Shown here: piece after piece, positions 1 to 10,531 of the stretch
Numbering within the stretch: the stretch's first letter is position 1
Layout of the letters: each line of letters starts with the position of its first letter
DNA from: Chondrilla cf. caribensis
Lineage: Eukaryota; Porifera; Demospongiae; Chondrillida; Chondrillidae
NCBI GenBank assembly: GCA_964020155.1
Contig: OZ026558.1
Coordinates: 325,001 to 389,000 of the forward strand
Reading direction: 5' to 3'
DNA length: 64,000 nt
Position numbers and translations under genes: made by a program
The notes under the pieces: generated by a model
Told to the model about the DNA's origin: nothing
The model's input: only the letters and a program-made list of their open reading frames with translations
The model's database searches: none

Positions 1-1860
1 TAGGGATAACTCTATAAGATGTGGAATTTAAATAAAGTGAAGAAACTTGCTCTATTTTGATCACATCTAGCTTCAGGTAGTTTGAGCTCATTTGAGTGAA
101 GGTAGATTGAGCTCATAACAATTCTAAAATGAATGGACTGCTAAAGGTAACTTATGACAGTAACAAACCATAGATAGTATAGTAAGAGAGAGGGACTATG
201 AAACCATGAACAAATTTGGAAGCCATTTTTCACAGTGTGATGACCACGTGACATCCTGGTGAACACTGGCGGGTAAATGGCGGGCGTTGACGTCCCACTG
301 CTTCAGAGCTACGTAGATTCCTCGAAGACTCGAAGCAAGAAGACAATAAGTGATGCTAACGTTGTCGCAGTTTGTTTCCTATGATTGTACTTGGACCGCT
401 GTGTTCACGTTTGGCACATTATCCCGGTGTTCCGAATCACCCCGTGTCACCCCATCTCTCTGTAAGTTTCAGTTGGACCGGTATAGTTTGCTTGATTACT
501 TTGTGTATTGTCCGTTCGTTAGCTGCTTTGAAAGTAGTATACTCTTAGTCCAGTTTAAACTGTGATCCCCTGTCTACGAATACTGGTTGTAGTTTGGTGA
601 TAATGTGTAACTTTGAAGGCTATTATTATTCCATTCAAATGCTGAACGTGTGACTAATGATGTAGTGTGTCTCTTATTTGCTGTTGAGGATTGCAGTATT
701 ATAGTATTTTGTCACCTCACCCCTGTGTGTGTTGATATGTAATTTAATTACCCTCTAGTGTTTTGTCACCATTACATACCAGTAACATTGTACTATACTA
801 TAGATAATGCTGTTTTATGTGATCGACCTTAGAAAGGCTACACAGGGAATGGATCCTTTGTATGGGATACAAGGGCCATTGATACTAACTACAAGTGACC
901 AATTTCCTGTACTTTTTTCCTAAAGTTGATATCAAACAACTTGTATCCAGTTGAGCCACTTTCTGACCTTTCACATGATAGCTAGGGGTACATAGGATAT
1001 GCATCCCTAGGATATATATGGCTGTTGGTATAATGTCATTTGCTGTCACAATAGATGAGGATGCATGTATACTACGTTGTACCAGTGACATATGTATGTG
1101 CTCTCATTGTAACAATAGTGTGTCCATGTCATTTCAGACCAACCACAATATCTCCTGGTTACCAATTCACCTTTGCTCTCACAGGTGGTCCATTAGAGCT
1201 GGAATTATTCAGGAATTCTATGAATTCTGTTACTAATCTAGGATCTCCTCCCACCTCTGGAGGTGAGTCATGTTTATTATTGTAAGAGTCCTTTGGGAAT
1301 ATCTGAGGTCATGCTACATGTGACCAAATAAGGTGATGTTCTGAACTGTAAACCCCGCCCCCTATATGGTGGATTAACTTCCTGTTGAAATGTATAGGTC
1401 ATTCCTCATCCATGGGATGGTGCACCACTTCCAACTACATAATGCATGGTCCATGGCAGTAGACTAGTGTACCTAATATTATTTAGGTCTGCATACTAGT
1501 AGGCACAAGATATTATATAGTATATATAATTTTTTATCCCCCCACACACGTGTACATACATGCACACGCAACATGCATACGCAACATGCACACCCATGCA
1601 GTATTGTGAGTTTAATTAATGAGTATGTTTAGATACATACAAAGTATGATCGTTATGCTGTATCTTTACAACTACGTAGTCCCATATAGATCATACAGTA
1701 GATCCATTGAGTATTTGGAACATTGTCCCTTAGTAAGTCACCTGTACCAGTGTTATTCAGGAGATCATAGCTAGTATATGGCTGCAGTAGATGAATAAGA
1801 TTGAGGACTTTCCATCATTGTAGATTTTAAATTAATACCGGTTCAATGCATCAGTGCACG
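1..1860 (+). repeat. Long mosaic repeat unit, copy 1
   Basis: This stretch recurs elsewhere in the window. Its opening (TAGGGATAACTCTATAAGATG) is nearly identical to about 29527 and 46035. The GCGGGTAAATGGCGGGCG module at about 270 recurs about ten times. The segment at 850-1000 (GGGAATGGATCCTTTG) recurs at 30383, 46869, 49595 and 51492. At about 1133-1262 it holds an exon-like block with a CAG acceptor and a GAG-gtgagt donor that stays open in one frame (ISPGYQFTFALTGGPLELEL). The tail (about 1620-1830) matches about 50360-50580. Short ORFs in it are not credible stand-alone genes. Confidence 0.75.
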
Positions 1861-2626
1861 GTTATTACATTATACCCCTTATGTGTGAATACTGATGGTA
1901 GGAGCTTGTATATACATATACCTTGAAGACTATTACAATTCCATTTGAATGCTGAAAGTCTCAATACTGATGTAGCACAAGGCCAGTGTAAGTAATCTGG
2001 TAGGTGTTGCATTTGCTGGACCATTATCAGGTCATGCAAACTCAGAAAATCTTGAAGTCTCAATATTGGCTTCCACGAGTTCTGTGCCAATCACCTGTAT
2101 GAGTCTGACTGTAATAGCTTTCTCCATAACTAGATACATAGAAGGGTAGTATTCATTTCTAAGTCAAATGTTCAGGGAAAAACGATAGCGTACGTTAACG
2201 ACGAGCTGTCTAGAAGTGCCATCTTGAGAGCTGGTCATGTGATACATATGTTGCACAACTGCCCAACACAATGTCACTCATATGGCCGCATAATTCATTC
2301 TCAAACAAAAGACAAACAAAAAGGATCGTTACCAGAAATTAGTTATAGTGTCTTCAGGTAGCGAGATTTTGCAGCAGGGGGTAGCTTCTCATTGTAAATG
2401 GATAAATTCACGCTGGATGCCACTAAAGAACTTCACAGGTTGTCCAACAAAATGGTTGATTTCTAGTTTTTGGATCTAGCTTGCAAAGCCAGGAAATACA
2501 AACTCTCTATTTTTTGATTGTTATTTTGTTTTTTGGTTTGTTCAGTCTGTTTGCCAGTTCAGTCAGTTCCAGCTTTGCAAATGGCATTGTTACCTTCTCC
2601 TCTCCAACCAAAACACTTATTTGATT

Positions 2627-2692
2627 TTATGGATAAGTTCAATGGAAATCTCTAGAAACAGACCATAGGTTCTCCATTGAACTTATCCATAA
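2627..2692. repeat. Perfect 20-bp hairpin
   Basis: The arm TTATGGATAAGTTCAATGGA at 2627-2646 is followed after 26 bases by its exact reverse complement at 2673-2692. It lies in the otherwise unassigned stretch 1860-2790, where no gene could be supported. It may be a foldback remnant or a cruciform-forming site. Confidence 0.8.
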
Positions 2693-2789
2693 GATGTCAC
2701 CTAGCCAAACAACACCTATTCAATTCATTGACATACCAGTAGTCATTCTGTTAGTATATTTGCCGGACCACTCGGAAACTGTTTGCTCT

Positions 2790-4610
2790 GGGCCTGTAGT
2801 GTGTCTCTAATTTGTTGTTGAGGATTGAAGTATTGTAATAATATGTTGTCACCTATTGTACATTAATTGACCTTCAATGTTTTGTCCCTTTTTGTCCAAG
2901 CAGTATACTCTTTGTCCAGTTAAAATTCAAGAACCCCTGTCTACGAATACTGGCTGTAGTTTGGTGATAATGTATAACTTTGAAGGCTACTATTATTCCA
3001 TTCAAATGCTGGAGATAGTAATATGGCTAACGATGTAGTGTGTCTCTTATTTGTTGTTGAGGATTGCAGTATTGTAATATTTTGTCACCTCACCTCTGTG
3101 TGTTATTGTGTAATTTTTAACTCTCCAATGCTTTCTCACCATTACATACTGGTAACATTGCACTGTTACACTGATACTCACTGCTAATGACCAATTTCCT
3201 GTGCTCCTTTCCTAAAGGTGATATTAAGCAACATGTATCCAGTTGAGCCAATTGCTGACCTTTTACATGATAGGGATATATAGAATATGCCTCCCTGTTG
3301 GTATAATGTCATTTGCTGTCACAATAGATGAGGATGCATGTTGTGTTGTACCAGTGGTATACTTTTTAAGTAGACATGAATATTACGTAGGACACAGGAA
3401 TCTAAAGAATAAACTGTATTCTACCAAAGTGTTTTCAAGCAAAGTAATCCAACAACAATTACCAAGAACTCTGTGCAGCCTGCCATTTTGTACCAAAAAT
3501 AGACAGCGACATCAGTGAAGGAGTGGCTAGTATGTGCTAATTTGGTGTTAGTGTTCTGTACTGCACATGCACTGGACCACCGCCCCCCCAAAGATATTTG
3601 TTCCACCCTAACTGCTAGGGGTACATAGGATATGTATCCCTGTTGGTATAATGTGATGTGCTGTCACAATAGATGAGGATGCATGTTGTGTTGTACCAGT
3701 GACATGTTCACTCTCATTGTAGTCTACCCATCAGAGCTACTGTTACAATAGTGTGTCCATGTCATTTCAGACCAACCACAATATCTCCTGGTTACCAATT
3801 CACCTTTGCTCTCACAGGTGGTCCATTAGAGCTGGAATTATTCAGGAATTCTATGAATACTGTTACTAATCTAAGAACTCCTCCCACCTCTGGAGGTGAG
3901 TCATGTTTATTATTGTAAGGGTCCTTTGGGAATATCTGAGGTCATGCTACATGTGACCAAATAAGGTGATGTTCTGAATTGTAAACCCCGCCCCCTGTAT
4001 GGTGGGCTATCCTCCTATTGAAATGTATAGGTCATTCCTCATCCATGAGATGGTGCAGCTTTTCCAAATTATGTTATGCCTGGCATAATCTCATGGTGTA
4101 AAGCTATCATTATCCAGGTCTGCGTACTAGTAGGCATAGGATATGATTTAGTTATTGGTTGTTATGTACATCAACTGTACATCCCCACCATACGTGCACA
4201 TACATGCACACATACCCATAGGTGTATTCTCTCTCAATAGTAGTCCATAATGGCCATTGTCCCTCGTTGCCTGGGAGATCACCTTTACTTACCTTCAAGT
4301 TGGTTGTCCTTTATTGATTTAGTCCCATGTAGTTCAGCAGTGTATGTACACTTATGCATGTTTAGTTGTTGAATGTTATTTCTCATGTGCATGTATGGAT
4401 ACTGGTGGTAGATTGTTGTACATGTTATTTGAAGACTAACATAATTCCATTCAAATGTTGAACATGTGTCTAATGATATGATGTGTCCTTTATTTGGGGT
4501 TGCAGTAATAATATTTTGTCATTTGTTTGTGTAATGTGCAATTTTATTGTACATTGATTGACCTTTAATATTTTGTCACCATTACATAACATTTTACTAT
4601 TCAAATATTG
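2790..4610 (+). repeat. Long mosaic repeat unit, copy 2
   Basis: The order of blocks matches the 1-1860 unit: GAGGATTG, TTTTGTCACC, TGATATTAAGCAACATG, ATAGATGAGGATGCATG, then the exon-like block at about 3770-3900 with CAG acceptor and gtgagt donor, and the TGAGGTCATGCTACATGTG tail. Part of the unit is repeated inside it, since the GATGAGGATGCATGTTG block occurs at about 3327 and 3672. Its 4230-4560 portion matches about 51040-51420. Confidence 0.7.
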
Positions 4611-5150
4611 TTTAATTACCGAGCGGTTTATACTGCGAGGTTATCTGTTTCTGTTGCATAGGGGTGCCCAGATATGGCGCCCACTCATTTGATTAGTTTC
4701 TGGGTTAAAAATTCTATAGATTTTGTCCCATTTGTACTTTCTTTCGCCGAGGGTTTCAAAGTGCTCATGAATGAAATTCGATATTGGTCGATACTGACGT
4801 GAGCGGGCATCGGCGTGCTACGAAATGAAGTAACGAACGTTTGTACAGACAAGCTGGAGTTTGCACAACGCGTAAGAAAAGGCAATTCACATTTCTTTCC
4901 TTCACAGTGGCACTCTTCTTGCTATGCGATTAGAAGACCTCTTAAAACGCGAACAAGCAAGTTATCTAAAAGTTTTGTGTAACGATTTTTGACTTTCCTT
5001 TCGGCGTAAGTAGGGTATGCCGTAACGTCGTTCGGGACCTAGAATTGGCCGGCCATGATGACGTCCATCTTGTCAAATGAAGATATGTACGTATATGTAG
5101 ACTAGACCATACTTTTCTTCCATAGTGAGGTTCTGCACAAAGTGCACACC
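4611..5150. mobile_element. Candidate 540-bp insertion interrupting a repeat unit
   Basis: Sister units at about 49555 and 51435 run continuously from ATTGTTTAAT/ATTGTTCAAT into AATATGATTGACC. Here the same sequence is separated by about 540 bp that is visibly richer in CG dinucleotides than its surroundings (for example GAGCGGGCATCGGCGTG). No clear terminal inverted repeat is seen, so the class is unknown. A 66-codon ORF on the minus strand (4685-4885) has no recognisable domain and is not called as a gene. Confidence 0.45.
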
Positions 5151-6060
5151 TAGTAAATATGATTTACCCTTAGAAAGGCTACACTCTAACCAGGGAATGG
5201 ATCCTTTGTATGGGATACAAGGTCCATTGATGCATGCATGCTACCAAATGATCATTTTCCTGTGTTCAGTTGAGCCACTTTCCGACCTTTTACATGACAG
5301 CTGATTTATAATGAGTTGTAACCTCTGGGCTTGTAGGGGCACATAGGATATGTATCCCTGTTGGTATAATGTTACAGTGGAACCTCTCTATTAAGGACAC
5401 ATTGGGCCCTTAATTTTAATCCTTAATACAGAGGTTTCCTCAATTCAGAAGTCATTCAATACACTACAGTACTACACTGTGACACAGAATGGCATCCTTA
5501 TTATAGAGGTTCCACATTTCAGAGGTTTATAGTAGAGAGGTTCCACTGTATTTGATCATCAAGGTGAATCAGGATGCATGTTATGTTGTATCTGTGGGGT
5601 CCGCACTCTCATCATTGTAGTTTTACCATTAGAGTCATACTTTACTATTGTTCCTATAGTGTGTCCATGTCACTTCAGATCAACCACAATATCTCCTGGT
5701 TACCAATTCACCTTTGCTCTCACAGGTGGTCCATTAGAGCTGGAATTATTCAGGAATTCTATGAATTCTGTTACTAATCTAGGATCTCCTCCCACCTCTG
5801 GAGGTGAGTCATGTTTATTATTGTAAGGGTCCTTTGGGAATATCTGAGGTCATGCTACATGTGACCAAATAAGGTGATGTTCTGATCTGTGAACCCCGCC
5901 CCCTGTGTGGTGAATTAACTTCCTGTTGAAATGTGTTGCTCTCCCCCTTATTCATAGGATGCTATGGCTCTTCCAAGTTATGAATTCATGACATGTGATC
6001 TCATGGTGTGAAGCTATTCATTCAGGTCTTCATATATACTTGTAGGCATAGTTTATAATC
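5150..6060 (+). repeat. Long mosaic repeat unit, copy 3
   Basis: It contains the GGGAATGGATCCTTTG block, the exon-like block at about 5680-5805 with CAG acceptor and GAG-gtgagt donor, and the TGAGGTCATGCTACATG tail. The ISPGYQFTFALTGG frame is intact here, as in copy 1. The unit is interrupted by the small transposon at 5375-5548. Confidence 0.7.
5375..5548 (+). mobile_element. Pogo/Tigger-like MITE, copy 1
   Basis: A 174-bp element begins CAGTGGAACCTCTCTA and ends TAGAGAGGTTCCACTG, forming near-perfect terminal inverted repeats, with TA on each side. The terminal CAGTGGAACCTC motif is typical of pogo/Tigger-type non-autonomous elements. It encodes no protein. A second, inverted copy is at 51664-51836. 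In sister units the target reads AATGTCATTTG where this one reads AATGT-TA-TTTG, consistent with a TA target. Confidence 0.8.
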
Positions 6061-6143
6061 ATAGCATGTTTTTCTGAATCACATTCAATTGATACGTAAT
6101 TTTATATTGTTGAGTGTGTGTTACATTGTCTAGTCTCATGAAG

Positions 6144-6253
6144 TTTGATGGAATTCACTGGCCATAGGGTTAATTACACCAAACACTTCAGCAGACAAAA
6201 CATTTGGTGTAATAGATCCTATATTATGGCTAGTGACTGTGAATTCCATCAAA
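6144..6253. repeat. Imperfect inverted repeat, arms about 40-50 bp
   Basis: The left arm (6144-6183) starts TTTGATGGAATTCAC and ends TTACACCAAA. The right arm (6203-6253) is its imperfect reverse complement, with a loop of about 20 bases. A single related arm occurs at about 52433-52475 (TTTAATGGAATTCAC). The palindrome sits at the end of the third repeat unit. Confidence 0.7.
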
Positions 6254-6259
6254 TATATC

Positions 6260-7160
6260 CGAGAAATGCCACCTTGCCTAACAGCCCTTTTCCAAATTAT
6301 CGATTCTAATACTGTCTTGAAAGGTATAGTCATTCAATTCAGTCAGATCAAGACCTCATTGGGTTTAATGAACATAACGTACAGTAGCTGACTTGTGTTG
6401 GGATACTAATAGGTTGAAACAAGATTATTTTTCACTTGAGACAACTGATAACTTGAGAATGTGTATTTCAAGCTTCACTCTAAGACCTGTTGTTGTTAGG
6501 TTACTGTTGACCAGTTAACATGGAGCAAGCATTCATGCTACATACTTTAGTTAATATTTATTTGACTCATCCTCCTAATTGGCTGTTCCATATGCTGCAA
6601 TTGTATGTGAGTATTTTGTATTCTGCTATTACAGGTTGACGTCTGTCTGTATTCAGGTGTAAAGTTCTTGTTAGAAAATGTCATATATAATAATGGCATC
6701 CGCCACTTTGAGTGGGACAATTATGCATGCCCAGTGCAAGGAGGGATCAAAAATCAAACAGGGAAAGCACTATATGAAGGGTTGCAAAGATGTCACAGAA
6801 GACAGATATGAGATATTTAGCAGGATTGTAATCCACATTTTGAAATAATGTATAAAAACATATCAATACTATCCGTCCTCTTGTTGTATCATTGGTAACA
6901 GCTGCAATCTGAGTGGATGGTGAATTGGCCAAAATCTATAACTTGCAATGTGTGCACTAACATACATATTGTGTGCACACACATATTATAAATATATGGA
7001 CTTGTATATTAGATCCTGCATGAATACCACATAGAGTGCATATATGTCTCTCCAGATCCATGTATGCTGTAACATTACCTGCAAATCTGAATATATTTTA
7101 ACTATAAACCTTGAGATAGCCAGTCATGCAGTCAGAATGTGTTAGATCCTTCACTAATAG
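6260..7160. other. No gene recognised
   Basis: About 900 bp of AT-rich sequence with only short ORFs. No splice-bounded exon, repeat family or RNA gene could be supported. Confidence 0.5.
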
Positions 7161-7701
7161 TTGGGATATTATTATCTGAACTAGTTACAAGAACGCAAGA
7201 AGCCCCTCTAAATTGCCTTGGTAACTGTTGTCTCTTGTTGCCTAGGAGATTAGGTGATCCATTAGAACTTCACTCAGTTCCAGGAATCCAATGAATATCC
7301 TCACTAGCCCCTCCCAGTAGTCATGAGGTACCTCTGGTGGTCCATTGGGAATATCATGAGACTAACTCACCTGATGCTACAGATGTGACCAATAAGGTCA
7401 TACTCTACTACTGTACATCCGCCCACTTGCATGATACAGCATCTCTGTAGAGCCATTGTCCCTTGTTGCCTTGGAGATCACTCTTCCTCCCTCAAGTGGT
7501 CCATTCCAGGAGTCCTATGAATATCCTCACTAGCCACTCCTAATGGTCATAAGGTACTTCTTGGTGGCCTATCTGTAAACACAGGACTGAGCCAGACCAC
7601 AACCCATGTCATACTTGTGCTTTTTCATGTGTCATCTACATGTTGTCTACATTAGCATCTCCAATAGTTTGGCACTGACCACACCTCCTTCCCCTCAAAT
7701 G

Positions 7702-7781
7702 AGATTTTGCCTTTCAAGCTAAAGACAGTAATGGTCTGATCAGAATAATGGACAGACATCCCGATGATATGGAGTTGAAGA
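7702..7781 (+). pseudogene. VPS16-like last-exon fragment
   Basis: The bases from TTTTGCCTTTCAAGC to GATGATATGGAGTTGAAG match the last exon of the VPS16-like gene fragment at 29104-29257. The upstream CCAGTAACCC acceptor is altered and the end is replaced by unrelated sequence, so this copy is non-functional. The 7200-7620 flank (TATGAATATCCTCACTAGCCCC) belongs to the same long repeat family as 45180-45260, 47390-47420 and 50890-50930. Confidence 0.75.
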
Positions 7782-8250
7782 GGACAAAATAACACATGTA
7801 GTTTTGGGGGAGGACTACGTAATGTGGTCATGTCTGTTGCTATCATAAGAGCTATTATTTGACAGCTTATCTGAGCATGCAGAGATATTGATTATGGCCT
7901 GAACTAGAAATGAAGTTTCATGCAAATTATGAACACTATTTAATTTAGCTATTTCAATTATAATAAGTATAATTATTAAATAAATAATTCAATAATTGTA
8001 ATTATTATATATGTGTAAAGGTTTCACATTGACAATTACAGTTGTGTATGGAAACTGGGACAATAATATCGTTCAATTAACAGTACTACTGTATTCTGAA
8101 AAGAATTTTAAATTGACTTACGTATAGGTATACTGTTACAGTAACAATAATGCTTGTTAAACAAAATTCAATGTTACTAATATGTAGTAAACAAATAAAT
8201 GTAGATATAATGAAATAATTAGCACTACACATGTACTAAGTACTCGATGT

Positions 8251-10323
8251 TCATTTCCCATAGTGAAATTGTATGGATTCATCAATCGATACACCTGTGT
8301 TCTCGTCAGTGCACACAATGTGGATCTCTGGGCCGTCAAATTCAATTTCCACTTGGACTGTACGATTCACACCACCTCTGGTGTCTGGCATGGGGACATT
8401 TATTGTAGCTAGATGCCGGCATCCTGGATCATCGATGTATCTGACATTGTGAGGAGCACAATATACATTGATGTTCATATTTGTGTCATCAGCCTCAAAT
8501 GGAACATACGAGCGTTTGATGAGTGTTTTTGTATTCTGGATTGTTCCACCACAGGGGAGAAATTCCCGATAGATGTTACCGCAATAGTCCTTTCCTGTAC
8601 TTTTAACATGGAACTTCCTTCTAGCTGGGTGTTTGGCTGCATCAAAATCTTCACTAATACCAAGGCCATATGAACACTCTGATACACGTTCCTGGATAAT
8701 TGTTGGATTGAAGCCATAAAGCACTGCTCCTTTGACGATGGCGAGCCCACTGTCTGGAGGGCGGACGATGTAGTCCCTTCTGACTTTTGCAACATTCTCT
8801 TGAACAGAATTAAAGAGCAGGGGGGATGATGAGAAGGAACCAACCATGTACACTGCAGCAATGTTTGATATCCTCTTCAAATCTTTGTTAAGACAAGTCT
8901 GTATGTGCTCTATTGGTTTAGCAAAAAGCTGAGTAAGAACCCCAACCTCTATCAGGAGCATTTTGGATGGTGAAATAGAGACTCCTTTTACGTTGCACTG
9001 CGTAATGAGGTTCGAAGCACTGGTTCCTGAAATTTCAAAACAAGCTTCGCCGAAATTTTGATCCAGTCTGAAACGTATTGGATCTTTACTTTCTCCCCGA
9101 AGTGCTGTCTTACATGCTTCGAATTCTTTCATGAGATCCATCCAAGCATCAGTGTATTCTACCTTGAGTGTGTCAATGAAACGTGTTTCACCATGCTTTT
9201 TTTTTTTCTGATGCCTTCCGAATATCTTATCTAAAAGCTCTTCGAATGCTCTATCAACAAGGGTCCCTCCATATGGTCCTCCACTGGGTGGGGCAAGCTC
9301 CCGGACTACGTAAGTATCATCCTCCCTTTCATCCAGTGCATGGTAGGCGATATCAACCGTTCCCCCTCCACAGTCCACAACGGCATAGGTTAGGCTTCCA
9401 AGGGCTTTAGATTTATTCTTCTGTGCCCTCACATAAATAGCAGCACATTCAGGCTCCAAAGCAATCACTAATTGACTTCTTGTGGCCTTCTTACACAGCC
9501 CAGCCTGTAAGTAGTGAAAAAGACAATGAGATGTGTATATATACTCATTGATTAAAATATATGGGTCTAGAGTAGAGTTGACTGTAGTCTTGATTTGTTG
9601 GTTAGCTACTGTGCAAATAAGGGCCTAGCAGGTTGCACAGTGTAGTACATCATTATTATACCTAACCCAAATTCTATTGATATTAATGTAATCAATTTGA
9701 GTTATTCAATATATACTTTAGTTATTACTCACCTTATAAGCAGCTTCTCTCATGAAGTGTCTTGCTCCAGCACTCCAGATAGCGGGGACAGTTAGTACCC
9801 AGCGGATGTCACGTGAGTAGTCACTGATGGCAAGTCCTTCTAATTTATTTTCGATGAAATTAATTAACTTTGTCTTGAGATGTTTAAGGGCTTTTGAAAA
9901 TATATCAATTGCTGGCATCGAGCTTCTAGCATCACCATTAATGGGAGATATCCTGTACTGCATATCAAAATTCTAAAGACAAATAGCAACATGGTAAAAA
10001 ATGTTAAGTATTTATATGATAATTATTTAAACACATACCTTCTCTTCGTGCAATTTCATTTTAAAGTGCTTGAATAGGCGATGTGTGTTCCTATCTACTG
10101 GATCCAGGGTTCCGTATTTATGTTCAGCTTCCCACCCATAAGCAACTACTTCTCCAGTCTCATCCAGAAGAATGGTGGTTGGAGCCATGTTCACTAGATC
10201 TCCTCCTGGAGCACCTTCCCACTCTGTGAAGGGTATTGGATCTTCATCGTCATCTACACCATAGGCTAATTTAGTATTGGAAGTACCAAAATCTATAGCT
10301 GCAACTACAGCTGGCTCACTCAT
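8251..10323 (-). CDS. HSPA12-like Hsp70-family ATPase, copy 1
   Basis: Three exons on the minus strand: 10039-10323, 9733-9972 and 8251-9504, all joined in phase 0 at GT-AG boundaries, giving about 592 residues. The sequence shows the Hsp70/actin-fold nucleotide-binding motifs: AAIDFGTSNTKLAYG near residue 8 (phosphate 1), VVDCGGGTVDIAYH at about 217-230 (phosphate 2), GGTLVDRAFEELL, and VGSFSSSPLL at about 396-405 (adenosine-binding type). There is no C-terminal peptide-binding domain of classical Hsp70, as expected for HSPA12A/B, which are somewhat longer in mammals (about 680 residues). The role is presumably ATP-dependent, cytosolic and chaperone- or signalling-related; substrates are unknown. 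Its start codon is 209 bp from that of the divergent coiled-coil gene. A lysine run (QKKKK) lies in a surface-loop-like region. A near copy is at 60135-62367. The reading frame is clean. Confidence 0.9.
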
Positions 10324-10531
10324 GGTTACTGAGTCCTGCTGTGTGTTGCAGTGAAGTGTGTGATCTTTTATATCAGTAGCAATTTAATGGAATTCATGAG
10401 TGTGCATGTCACACTCCATAGGTTGTGATATAAAAGAACATCACAGATCATTTCAACCAGGTTGTTGGGAAGTATATACTTAGTTTCTACATATGATATT
10501 TTAAGTGGATTTTTACACTAACAGTTTATTA
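10324..10531. promoter_or_regulatory. Bidirectional promoter with two divergent TATA boxes
   Basis: A GATATAAAAG box on the plus strand (10427-10436) faces the coiled-coil gene. Its mirror image (ATATAAAAG on the minus strand, 10365-10373) faces the HSPA12-like gene. About 53 bp lies between them, including GGAATTCATGAG and GTGTGCATGTCACAC. The layout is kept in the second copy at 62368-62566. No complete heat-shock element (alternating GAA/TTC at 5-bp steps) was found. Confidence 0.7.

Noticed and set aside
350..565. 71-codon ORF after the first 5' module
   Set aside because: Not conserved as an open frame in the sister modules at 29880 and 46380.
10505..10531. Upstream extension of the coiled-coil gene start
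   Set aside because: There is no ATG upstream in frame and copy 2 does not conserve the residues; the conserved MDG start at 10532 is preferred.
10324..10531. Heat-shock elements in the HSPA12-like promoter
   Set aside because: Only an isolated GAATTC is present; the 5-bp-phased GAA/TTC array is missing. HSPA12 genes are often not heat-inducible.
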